Positions 1-6,466 of a DNA stretch of 8,388 nucleotides are shown piece after piece (within the stretch, counting starts at the first letter, position 1; the number at the start of each line of letters is the position of its first letter). Under the pieces are notes generated by a model. That model had not been told where the DNA came from. It was given only the letters and a program-made list of their open reading frames with translations, and searched no databases. Position numbers and translations under genes: made by a program. Source of the DNA: Nitrosarchaeum sp. (GTDB lineage Archaea > Thermoproteota > Nitrososphaeria > Nitrososphaerales > Nitrosopumilaceae); the NCBI GenBank assembly GCA_004297665.1, contig SCUP01000299.1, positions 1-8,388 of the forward strand. Reading direction: 5' to 3'.

Positions 1-168
1 TGCAAAAATAGAATCCCTGATGATGAAATTTGGGCATTGGATCACTTTTACCGTAAACTTCTCAAATTAGAATCTCTTATGAATACAAAATCTGGCAAAA
101 TTGAGGCTAAAAAGAGAACTAAAGTCCTAAAAGACTTTTTGAATGAACTAAAAAAGGAAATACAATAA
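1..168 (+). CDS. C-terminal end of an unrecognised protein (5' truncated by window edge)
   Basis: Reading frame 1 is open from the first base to a TAA at 166-168, giving the last 55 residues of a protein whose start lies outside the window. The fragment is rich in Lys, Glu and Leu with regular hydrophobic spacing (for example FYRKLLKLESLM and FLNELKKEIQ), consistent with a helical, soluble C-terminal domain. I recognise no family motif. The composition looks coding and the stop is followed directly by T-rich DNA, as expected for an archaeal gene end. It converges on the minus-strand haem operon that ends at 229. Function unknown; existence as a real gene is likely but not certain from 55 residues. 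Confidence 0.6.
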   Translation, partial: CKNRIPDDEIWALDHFYRKLLKLESLMNTKSGKIEAKKRTKVLKDFLNELKKEIQ

Positions 169-170
169 TC

Positions 171-214
171 TTATTTTATTCATAATTTTATTTTTTATCT
201 TTTCTAACTTTTTT
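171..214 (+). terminator. T-rich termination region after the left-edge gene
   Basis: Just after the plus-strand TAA at 166-168 the top strand carries repeated T runs, including six Ts near 191-196 and six at 209-214. Runs of U in the transcript, without a needed hairpin, are the usual archaeal intrinsic termination signal. The bottom strand has no comparable T run directly after the haem operon's last stop at 229, so that operon may terminate inside the plus-strand gene. Confidence 0.5.
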
Positions 215-228
215 AGAATGCTTTCCTT

Positions 229-540
229 TTATCCATAATCAATATATCTGTCATATCTCTTTTCAACTTCTTTATTCAAACCCGACATAATTTTTTCATA
301 TTCTTCTTGTTTTCTTATCTGAATGTATTTTATTATCTCTGAGAATTTTTCATTTGCTTGATATGATTCAAAAACTAGCTCCATCATTTTTAGATAGTCT
401 AAAACTTTTTTTCTATATTCTTCACGAGTAGGTTTTTTTATTTTATTTAATCTAAACCAAATTACTGCCCAGCTAGAACCTACAATATGTGGTAATACAT
501 CAAAAGCCCTTTCTATTTCAAAACGTTCATCATTTCTCAT
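229..540 (-). CDS. Small conserved-looking hypothetical protein, last gene of the haem operon
   Basis: This encodes 103 residues that I do not recognise. The ATG (540-538) overlaps the hemB TGA stop by four bases (ATGA), so translation is probably coupled to hemB. No Shine-Dalgarno sequence is visible upstream. The protein is highly charged and probably mostly alpha-helical: residues 37-58 and 64-100 have long amphipathic helix patterns rich in Lys, Glu, Arg and Tyr. There is no signal peptide or clear membrane segment. A short hydrophobic stretch (residues 14-29, containing VGSSWAVIWF) could be a buried helix. There are no cysteines and one histidine. The position and coupling suggest a role tied to tetrapyrrole synthesis or simple co-transcription, but no function can be assigned. 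Confidence 0.7.
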   Translation of the reverse strand: MRNDERFEIERAFDVLPHIVGSSWAVIWFRLNKIKKPTREEYRKKVLDYLKMMELVFESYQANEKFSEIIKYIQIRKQEEYEKIMSGLNKEVEKRYDRYIDYG

Positions 541-1517
541 GATTTTTGAAGAAATTTTGCTGCTGATTTTGCAAAGTATGTTACAATCATATCCGCACCA
601 GCTCGCTTAATACAATATAGTATTTCTTCTGTAATGTCTTTTTCGTTTACCCATCCTTGTTTTGCAGCACCTTTTACCAATGCATATTCCCCAGATACAC
701 TATAAGCAGCAATTGGAATATTAAATCTTCTTCTAGTTTCTGCTATCAAATCTAAATATGCTAAAGCTGGTTTGATCATCACAATGTCTACTCCTTCATT
801 GATGTCTGTTTCAATTTCCATCATTGCTTCACGTGCATTTGTAAATGGAACTTGGTATGTTTTTCTATCCCCGAATTTTGGTGCACATTCTGCTGCGTCT
901 CTAAAAGGTGAATAAAATGATGAACGATGTTTCGCTGAATGTGACATTATGGATACATCTGTGAATCCTTCATCATCTAATGCCTTTCTTATTGCTGTTA
1001 CTTGTCCATCCATCATTGCAGAGGGTGAAACTGTATCTACCCCTGCTTTTGCCTGACTAACGGCAATCTTTGCTAGTGTTTCTAGACTAGAGTCATTGTC
1101 TATTTTATTTTCTTTGATGATACCACAATGACCTGTGGATGTAAATTGACATAGACAAACATCTGCCATTATTACTATTTTATCTCCAAAGTTTTTTCTA
1201 ATTTGAGAAATTGCTTTTTGAACAATTCCATTATCGTCAAATGCTGAAGTACCTGCATCATCTTTCTTGGTAGGAATTCCAAATAGCATGATAGATGGAA
1301 TATTCAAATCGGAAATCGTACCAACTTCATCATTGATGTCTTCTAGAGGTAATCTCTCAATTTCTGACATTGATTCAACTTTAATTCTAGATTTTAGATC
1401 TTCTTGAACAAATACTGGGCAAATTAGATCTCTTGAAGTTAAAGTAGTTTCCTGAATTAATTCTCGCATTTTCTCAGAAGTTCGTAATCTACGAAGACGT
1501 CTAGTTGGAAATGACAT
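537..1517 (-). CDS. hemB: Porphobilinogen synthase (delta-aminolevulinic acid dehydratase)
   Basis: HemB condenses two 5-aminolevulinate molecules into porphobilinogen, the second committed step shared by haem, siroheme and corrinoid synthesis; the enzyme is cytosolic. The 326-residue length is normal for the family. A three-cysteine zinc site is present at Cys121, Cys123 and Cys131 in DVCLCQFTSTGHCG, so this is the zinc-type enzyme. The two Schiff-base lysines are Lys196 (SHSAKH, followed by SSFYSPFRDAA) and Lys249 (VMIKPALAYLD). The SPSAMMDGQV segment at 164-173 and the FGDRKTYQV segment at 215-223 are also family signatures. The ATG at 1517 is 30 bases after the hemA stop, with no obvious Shine-Dalgarno sequence. 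The stop overlaps the next gene. It is the third gene of a minus-strand operon after the siroheme-branch gene and hemA. Identification is secure. Confidence 0.97.
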   Translation of the reverse strand: MSFPTRRLRRLRTSEKMRELIQETTLTSRDLICPVFVQEDLKSRIKVESMSEIERLPLEDINDEVGTISDLNIPSIMLFGIPTKKDDAGTSAFDDNGIVQKAISQIRKNFGDKIVIMADVCLCQFTSTGHCGIIKENKIDNDSSLETLAKIAVSQAKAGVDTVSPSAMMDGQVTAIRKALDDEGFTDVSIMSHSAKHRSSFYSPFRDAAECAPKFGDRKTYQVPFTNAREAMMEIETDINEGVDIVMIKPALAYLDLIAETRRRFNIPIAAYSVSGEYALVKGAAKQGWVNEKDITEEILYCIKRAGADMIVTYFAKSAAKFLQKS

Positions 1518-1547
1518 ATCAAATTTTCTTCTGGGTAAGATATAATC

Positions 1548-2813
1548 TTAGTCTAATTCATTCTGTTTTTTATAGTCAAATAGTTTACTTGCCATTTCAA
1601 TAATGTCTGGCTTACCTTGCTCTGATGCCTTGCGGATATTGTTCATTGGTGTTGAAACAATACTTTCTACAACTGCTTTTGTTAGTTCTTCTATGATTTT
1701 GATCTTTTTCTCATCTTTTTCATTAAGCATCTGAAGTGCTTTTTGCAATTCTTTTTCTCTTAGTGAATCAATATTTTTGAATACATCTTTCACAAGTGGT
1801 TCTGCATCTAATCTTTTCATTGAGGCCTCTAATACAGATACTTCCTCACTAATTATATTTTCAACCCTTTTTACTTTGTTTAATCGTGATTTCATATTTT
1901 TTTCAACCATTTCTGCAATCTGATCCAAATTCATCAATTTTACCCCTCCTATGGTTGCAACTTTTTCGTCAACTGTTCTTGGATTTGATAAATCTAGAAT
2001 CATCATACCATTTTTCTTTCCTTGCATTGCTTTTGTTATCCTATCTTGAGTAACAAGAAAATAAGGAGCAGTTGTGGCAACAAACAAAACATCATAATTT
2101 TCGAATCCTGTTAAGACCTCTTCAAATTTTATCGGTCTTCCTCCCATAGTTTCACAAAATGCTTGAGATCTGTCCATTGTTCTACTAGTTACCACAAAAT
2201 CATATCCTCTACGCCCAAGTGATTTTGCAACAAGTGTTGATACTTCGCCGGTTCCAATCAACAAAATTTTCTTTAGTTTTAATTCATCAATGTTCTCTTC
2301 TGCCAATTTTACTGCCATTGATCCTACTGAAATTCCCCCGAGGCTAATTCCAGTGGAATTTCTAATCCTGGTTCCAATTCGTATTGCTTTATCAAATAAA
2401 TTGTTGAGATGTTGACCTGACGCTTTTGCATTTCTGGCTGATGTGATAGAGTTTTTTATTTGACCTAGGATTTGTTCTTCTCCTACTACCATTGAGTCTA
2501 ATCCTGATGTTAGTTTTAGTAAATGATGTAACGCTTCTTCATTTTCTACAAATTCTACATTTTCTTTAAATGCTTCTTCTTCTAAACCCGTAAGTGACGC
2601 CCAAGTTTTTTTAATTTTGTTAATGTCATAATTTTTTGCCTTGCCAAATAACTCTATTCTATTACAAGTTTGAATGATAACACATTCGTCTAAACCTGAA
2701 TGCTCTTTGAACTGTGTGTATGCACTTTCTAAATCTCTTATGGTAAATCTTTCAAGAATATGAATAGGTGAGTTACGAAAAGTAACACGTGCATTGATTA
2801 TGTTTTGGTTCAT
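1548..2813 (-). CDS. hemA: Glutamyl-tRNA reductase
   Basis: HemA reduces glutamyl-tRNA(Glu) with NADPH to glutamate-1-semialdehyde, the first step of the C5 route to tetrapyrroles. The protein has 421 residues. The catalytic domain carries the nucleophilic Cys50 in TCNRIELF and the signature GLDSMVVGEEQILGQIK at 104-120, preceded by His97 at the position of the conserved family histidine. The NADPH-binding Rossmann domain starts near 181 with LLIGTGEVSTLVAKSL; the third glycine of the usual GxGxxG pattern is Ser192 here. A long helical C-terminal dimerisation region covers about 300-421. The ATG overlaps the upstream gene's TGA by four bases and has a TGAGG Shine-Dalgarno-like sequence. The start-to-family alignment is good. 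Its placement as second gene before hemB is a classic haem operon arrangement. Confidence 0.96.
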   Translation of the reverse strand: MNQNIINARVTFRNSPIHILERFTIRDLESAYTQFKEHSGLDECVIIQTCNRIELFGKAKNYDINKIKKTWASLTGLEEEAFKENVEFVENEEALHHLLKLTSGLDSMVVGEEQILGQIKNSITSARNAKASGQHLNNLFDKAIRIGTRIRNSTGISLGGISVGSMAVKLAEENIDELKLKKILLIGTGEVSTLVAKSLGRRGYDFVVTSRTMDRSQAFCETMGGRPIKFEEVLTGFENYDVLFVATTAPYFLVTQDRITKAMQGKKNGMMILDLSNPRTVDEKVATIGGVKLMNLDQIAEMVEKNMKSRLNKVKRVENIISEEVSVLEASMKRLDAEPLVKDVFKNIDSLREKELQKALQMLNEKDEKKIKIIEELTKAVVESIVSTPMNNIRKASEQGKPDIIEMASKLFDYKKQNELD

Positions 2814-3463
2814 TTCCAGTTCCTCAATATTGTAATTGCTCTCTTTTCAGCTCTTTTCAACTGATCATCTTTTATTAACTGTTTAATCTCTTTATCATTC
2901 ATAATACTGCTCAAATACATTTTTCTCTCCTTTTGAGTTAAGATCATGTTTTTAGCATGTTCTCTTGCAATATTTTGAATTTTTATATGGTCAATATCTT
3001 CTTTCGTGATTATTTTTTTGAATATTTTTTCAGCTTCTATTTTCAATTTTTTTGACATGGCTGGACTTTTACCACCTGTAAAAATTGCGATCTGAATTGC
3101 GTTTTCCAAATTTATGATTGCAAGATTTGCAAAATCACTTAATTCTGCATTATCTGCACTATATGCGATGATCTTTTTGCTTTTGGCATAGTTAATTATT
3201 TTCTGATTCAATTTTTTATCATTTGTTGTTGTGATTATCATGTATGGCTTGTAGATTGAAAGTTCGGATGGACTCTGAATTTTCTGTTTTTTAAATTCTA
3301 TTTTTTTATTTTTCACTAGTATTTTTATCTGATTGTTTATCACATTGCTGATTATTAGAATCTGACAATCTTCTTTTAATAATGAATTAATTCTCTTTAG
3401 AGCTTCATTTCCGCCACCAAGAACAATGACTAATCTCCCATGTAGATTTAGATTAATTATCAC
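2810..3463 (-). CDS. sirC: Precorrin-2 dehydrogenase / siroheme synthase N-terminal type protein
   Basis: This family oxidises precorrin-2 to sirohydrochlorin with NAD+, and some members (CysG N-terminal half, Met8p) also insert iron to make siroheme. The 217-residue protein starts with a Rossmann fold: VIVLGGGNEALKR at 12-24 is the dinucleotide-binding loop. The family signature AYSADNAELSDFANLA (100-115) contains Asp104, aligning with the catalytic Asp of CysG and Met8p. It is followed by IAIFTGGKSP (125-134). The C-terminal part (about 135-217) is helical. There is no fused methyltransferase domain. The start is GTG at 3463, positioned about 27 bases from a TATA-like box, so the message is probably leaderless. 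The gene is unusually rich in Lys and Ile codons compared with hemA and hemB. As first gene of the operon it links HemA/HemB products to siroheme, the substrate of the divergently encoded decarboxylase. Whether it has ferrochelatase activity is not visible. Confidence 0.88.
   Translation of the reverse strand: MIINLNLHGRLVIVLGGGNEALKRINSLLKEDCQILIISNVINNQIKILVKNKKIEFKKQKIQSPSELSIYKPYMIITTTNDKKLNQKIINYAKSKKIIAYSADNAELSDFANLAIINLENAIQIAIFTGGKSPAMSKKLKIEAEKIFKKIITKEDIDHIKIQNIAREHAKNMILTQKERKMYLSSIMNDKEIKQLIKDDQLKRAEKRAITILRNWK
2822..2827 (-). promoter_or_regulatory. Ribosome binding site for hemA inside the upstream gene
   Basis: The bottom strand reads TTGAGG followed by eight bases and the hemA ATG, within the last codons of the upstream dehydrogenase gene. 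This purine-rich match to the archaeal anti-Shine-Dalgarno supports re-initiation at the ATGA overlap and fixes the hemA start. Confidence 0.55.
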
Positions 3464-3484
3464 CGATCAAAGGGACAAAAGTTT

Positions 3485-3494
3485 CTATTTATAG
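3485..3494. promoter_or_regulatory. Near-palindromic TATA box in the divergent haem-gene promoter region
   Basis: CTATTTATAG reads CTATAAATAG on the bottom strand, so both strands present a TATA-like element. Its centre is about 27 bases from the GTG start of the minus-strand operon, which fits a leaderless transcript. For the plus-strand gene the same box would give a leader of roughly 15-17 bases before the TTG at 3534. A second short dyad, GATTCAAATC at 3494-3503, lies next to it. The whole divergent spacer is only 70 bases, so the two promoters must share or crowd their factors. Confidence 0.55.
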
Positions 3495-3533
3495 ATTCAA
3501 ATCAGATACGTAATATTCCAGCTACATTTTTAA

Positions 3534-4586
3534 TTGAATGGGATAGTTATTGAGATATTGGCTCAATCTCTGGATAATCTTGATAAAGAAATTCTTAATG
3601 AAATTCAATGGACTTTTCCTCTTACTCCAAAACCTTTTGACGATATTGCAAAAAAATTTGGAACTTCATCTGAAATTATTAAAGAGCGTTTAACCCATCT
3701 TAAAAAAATTGGAGTATTGCGACAACTAAGTGCAATATTTGATACAAGACGTCTTGGATACAAAAGTTCCTTGGTTGCAATGGAGATTGAATCTGATAAA
3801 TTAGAATACGTTGCAAATCAGATCAATCGTCATCCCGGTGTAAGCCATAATTATGAGCGAGATCATCAGTTTAATCTCTGGTTTACTTTGGCAGTACCAC
3901 CTGGTTCTGATTTGAAGACTGAAGTGGACAAATTTTCTGTATTAAAAGGAATTAAAAAAGTTAGAATGTTGCCGACTATTCAGTTATTCAAAATTGGTGT
4001 AAAATTAGATATGATTGATGAAAAAAAACATGAGATTGCTCCGACAGACGAAAAAAAAGAAATCAAAAATGTAAAATTTGTTCCCACTGAACAAGATAAG
4101 GAATTTATCCGTGAGCTACAAAAAGACATGGAAATCATTGATAGACCATTTCTAAACTCTGCAACAAAACTAGGGCTCACTGAAGATGAATTATTTGAGA
4201 AAATGAAATATTATGAAAGTATTGGAGTAATGCGAAGATTTGCCGCAATTTTAAGACATAGAGAGGTTGGATTTACAGCAAATGGAATGATTGTTTGGAA
4301 TGTACCTAATGATAAAATTTCAGAAGTAGGTTCAAAATTAGGTGCTTTTCCACAAGTGAGTCATTGTTATCAAAGACCCACATATCCTGATTGGCCATAT
4401 AGTGTATTTTCTATGATTCATTGTAAATCTGAAGAGGAAGCAGGAGAAATGGCAAAAACAATCCAAAATCAAATCCACATCGATGATTATAAAATACTGT
4501 TTAGTACACGTGAATTTAAAAAAACTCGAGTAGAATACTTTGTTGAAAATAATTTTAGCCTAGAAGAAACAATTCCTGTATCTTAA
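3534..4586 (+). CDS. ahbAB: Fused siroheme decarboxylase AhbA-AhbB (two AsnC/Lrp-like halves)
   Basis: AhbA and AhbB together convert siroheme to 12,18-didecarboxysiroheme in the archaeal/sulfate-reducer haem route; the proteins resemble AsnC/Lrp regulators but act as enzymes. Here both halves are one 350-residue chain. The first half (about 13-158) has a winged-helix-like part starting LDKEILNEIQ, then GVSHNYERDHQFNLWFTL (102-119). A charged Lys/Glu linker follows (about 159-183). The second half (about 184-337) repeats the plan and carries VSHCYQRPTYPDWPYSVFSM (275-294) and STREFKKTRVEYF (324-336), the AhbB-type segments. The TTG at 3534 is the first possible start, because an in-frame TAA lies at 3531. 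An in-frame TTG at 3558 is an alternative, about 27 bases from a weak TTTTTAA element near 3527-3533. The divergent siroheme-branch operon supports the enzymatic reading over a transcription factor. Automated annotation would probably say AsnC regulator. Confidence 0.87.
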   Translation: MNGIVIEILAQSLDNLDKEILNEIQWTFPLTPKPFDDIAKKFGTSSEIIKERLTHLKKIGVLRQLSAIFDTRRLGYKSSLVAMEIESDKLEYVANQINRHPGVSHNYERDHQFNLWFTLAVPPGSDLKTEVDKFSVLKGIKKVRMLPTIQLFKIGVKLDMIDEKKHEIAPTDEKKEIKNVKFVPTEQDKEFIRELQKDMEIIDRPFLNSATKLGLTEDELFEKMKYYESIGVMRRFAAILRHREVGFTANGMIVWNVPNDKISEVGSKLGAFPQVSHCYQRPTYPDWPYSVFSMIHCKSEEEAGEMAKTIQNQIHIDDYKILFSTREFKKTRVEYFVENNFSLEETIPVS

Positions 4587-4921
4587 AATTCATTATCATC
4601 ATGTCCTACTACATGAATCATACAAAAATATTGGTCATTCATGTTGCAATAATATGTTGAATCATCACCACAAATTTCACATGCTGGTTTTTCATCATGA
4701 TCTGATAGTTTTGTGTGGTAGACTTTACTTCTAATGGTTATGTTTGAATCCTTGTAAATTCTTGTTATGTTCGAAAAATACTCCAAGTCTGATGGATTTA
4801 GACTCACTTTATTTTTTATTTTTTTAATTATTGCATCCCATTTTTTGTACTCCCCAATCTTTGCAAGTTTCATCTCTTCAATAACGTCTAATGTTTTAAT
4901 GAGATCGATTGATTTGTCCAT
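4583..4921 (-). CDS. Small zinc-finger protein (B-box-like Cys/His cluster), function unknown
   Basis: The protein has 112 residues. The N-terminal two thirds (about 1-70) are charged and mostly helical. The C-terminal end holds a Cys/His cluster: Cys81, Cys84, Cys92, Cys100, His103 and His107, spaced C-x2-C-x7-C-x7-C-x2-H-x3-H. This should bind one or two zinc ions and resembles B-box or similar treble-clef fingers. The ATG is seven bases after the aldo/keto reductase stop, so this is the last gene of the operon that starts with the chlorite dismutase-family gene. No strong Shine-Dalgarno is visible. Its TAA overlaps the TAA of the convergent AhbAB gene by the shared bases TTAA at 4583-4586. 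A binding or regulatory adaptor role is conceivable, but I do not recognise the family. Confidence 0.78.
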   Translation of the reverse strand: MDKSIDLIKTLDVIEEMKLAKIGEYKKWDAIIKKIKNKVSLNPSDLEYFSNITRIYKDSNITIRSKVYHTKLSDHDEKPACEICGDDSTYYCNMNDQYFCMIHVVGHDDNEF

Positions 4922-4928
4922 CTGAAAA

Positions 4929-5924
4929 CTAATTTGCTTGTGTTGCTTTTAATTCGTATGAGGGCCAAGTATTGTATAGGTCATCTATTTCTTTCATGTC
5001 TGAGGAATTTAGATATCTTCCATCTGATATTGTAGCAAAAGTTTCGATTTCTTCTACACTTACTACCGTGGGTAAAACTGATGCAATTGATTTTTTTGAC
5101 AAGATAAATTTTATTGCAAATTCTGTAATGTTTAATCCATTACGCTCTGCAATTGGTCTAAATTGCTCTACTTTTCGTAATGCATCTTGTCTCCATTCTT
5201 GCTTTCTGTCTTTTCTGTGATCATTACTTGGAATTACTGTCTCTGCCTTTACTTTACCTGTTAGAATTCCAGACGCATCTGGCACTCTAACTAAAATTCC
5301 AACGTTTTGCTTTTCTGCTTTCTCAATTAACTCATTTCCAGGTGTTTGCTCTAAAATATTATAGACTGTTTGTATAGCAGAAACACTTTTTCTTTCCATT
5401 GCTTCTAATCCTTCTTGTGTCCATCCTATTGCTGGACCTAATGCCACTTGTGATGACCTTATCTTTCCTTCTTGAATCAATTTATCAAACGTATCAAAAG
5501 TGATATCATTTCTAATATGGTTTAGCTTTGGATTGTGCATTCCGTATGAATCGACATAATCTGTCTGTAATCTTTCTAGTGATGCACTCAGTGCTTTTCT
5601 TGTAAATTCTGGTTCAAAACTTTGTGGTAATTCTGCATGACCTATTTGCTCTACTTTTGAAAAATCATATCCATATTTTGTTGAAATAACTACTTCTTCT
5701 CTCATTCCTTTGAATACTTGGCCAATAAGTTTCTCGCTTATTCCTTTACCATACATATCAGCTGTTTCAAAGAAATTAATTCCTAAATCATATGCTTTTT
5801 TGAGCATGCGTTTTGCTTCATCCTCTTCAATTTTCTTGCCCCACCAATCAAGACCTATAGTCCATGCTCCAAATCCTATCTCTGATACTTTAATCCCACT
5901 TTTTCCTAATGTTTTGTATTTCAT
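4929..5924 (-). CDS. Aldo/keto reductase family oxidoreductase
   Basis: A 331-residue NAD(P)H-dependent TIM-barrel reductase of the aldo/keto reductase superfamily; cytosolic, substrate unknown. The N-terminus YKTLGKSGIKVSEIGFGAW is typical. The catalytic tetrad is complete: Asp56 and Tyr58 in ETADMYGKG, Lys83 in STKYG, and His130 in YGMHNP. The C-terminal cofactor-side segment SIASVLPTVVSVEEIETFA (about 274-292) is present. The length is normal and no domain is missing. The ATG overlaps the upstream DUF1802 gene's TGA by four bases (ATGA) and is preceded by a canonical AAGGAGA ribosome binding site. It is third in the operon with the chlorite dismutase-family gene and DUF1802. That context might suggest a porphyrin-related or aldehyde-detoxification role, but nothing in the sequence shows the substrate. 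Confidence 0.93.
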   Translation of the reverse strand: MKYKTLGKSGIKVSEIGFGAWTIGLDWWGKKIEEDEAKRMLKKAYDLGINFFETADMYGKGISEKLIGQVFKGMREEVVISTKYGYDFSKVEQIGHAELPQSFEPEFTRKALSASLERLQTDYVDSYGMHNPKLNHIRNDITFDTFDKLIQEGKIRSSQVALGPAIGWTQEGLEAMERKSVSAIQTVYNILEQTPGNELIEKAEKQNVGILVRVPDASGILTGKVKAETVIPSNDHRKDRKQEWRQDALRKVEQFRPIAERNGLNITEFAIKFILSKKSIASVLPTVVSVEEIETFATISDGRYLNSSDMKEIDDLYNTWPSYELKATQAN

Positions 5925-6466
5925 TTTACTATCTCCTTGAATTTCTCTAGTTTTGATTCTATTTCTACATCACTCAAAACTGCTTCTCCCACTGGAATTT
6001 CTTCATTTATGTTTATCCAAGATTTGCAGCCCTGATATTCAGATTTTATAGGAGTATTAAATTCTGGAATTTTATAGACTTTTAAAAATATTGCTTTCAT
6101 TGGATTGTCTGGTTTCCAATTTCTTCTTTCATTGATGTATGAATCACTCCAAATATGAAATGGCGATAATTTCTTGATTATTTCCTCAGATAAAATATCT
6201 GCTTCTGCTAATACCTCTGCATATGATGTAATTCTATTAAATCCATTTTTCTGTGGATTTGATTTTACTTGTTCAAGATATTTATGAAATTGTGGTTTTA
6301 TGTGATTATATTCTTGATGTTCTTGTGTAGGAAATAACGTGAATTTTTTTGATTCAATTCTGAATCCTGATGCTACATCTAGTATTCCTCCTTTTCTTAG
6401 GAGAACTGTTTGCTCGCCGTTTTCTAGAGCATTAACTACCGTTGCCCACTCTTTTAGGGATTCCAC
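5921..6466 (-). CDS. DUF1802 family protein
   Basis: The protein matches the DUF1802 pattern: near the start LKEWATVVNALENGEQTVLLRKGGI, then GFRIESKKFTLFPTQEHQ, with conserved aromatic and Arg/Lys positions. The family has no established function that I know of; members are soluble. The preferred start is GTG at 6466, giving 181 residues beginning (M)ESLKEWA. This GTG overlaps the preceding TAG stop by one base (TAGTG), and family members usually begin close to the LKEWA motif. A longer version from TTG at 6511 would add 15 residues (first bases coding CKKRHHPVNRKSW) and overlap the chlorite dismutase-family gene by 46 bases; it is less likely. A weak AGGAAG lies upstream of the GTG. Second gene of a four-gene operon, between the haem protein and the aldo/keto reductase. 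Confidence 0.87.
   Translation of the reverse strand: MESLKEWATVVNALENGEQTVLLRKGGILDVASGFRIESKKFTLFPTQEHQEYNHIKPQFHKYLEQVKSNPQKNGFNRITSYAEVLAEADILSEEIIKKLSPFHIWSDSYINERRNWKPDNPMKAIFLKVYKIPEFNTPIKSEYQGCKSWININEEIPVGEAVLSDVEIESKLEKFKEIVK
5932..5938 (-). promoter_or_regulatory. Strong Shine-Dalgarno site for the aldo/keto reductase
   Basis: The bottom strand has AAGGAGA seven bases before the ATG at 5924, inside the last codons of the DUF1802 gene. It is the clearest ribosome binding site in the window and confirms the reductase start. It contrasts with the first genes of each unit, which look leaderless. Confidence 0.75.

Noticed and set aside
3490..3510. TTCAAATC resembling a tRNA T-loop
   Set aside because: No flanking acceptor, anticodon or T-stem pairing could be found.
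3980..4180. Minus-strand 66-codon open frame inside AhbAB
   Set aside because: It lies wholly inside a well-supported plus-strand gene, has Ser/Phe-rich shadow composition and no family resemblance.
3534..4586. Reading the AsnC/Lrp-like protein as a transcription regulator of the haem operon
   Set aside because: The two halves carry AhbA- and AhbB-type segments and the genes around it make siroheme; a regulator role is not excluded but is less likely.
4972..5220. Plus-strand 82-codon open frame opposite the aldo/keto reductase
   Set aside because: Antisense shadow of a complete reductase gene with all catalytic residues; no recognisable protein.
5710..5940. Plus-strand 76-codon open frame at the start of the aldo/keto reductase
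   Set aside because: Antisense shadow covering the catalytic Asp/Tyr region of the real gene.
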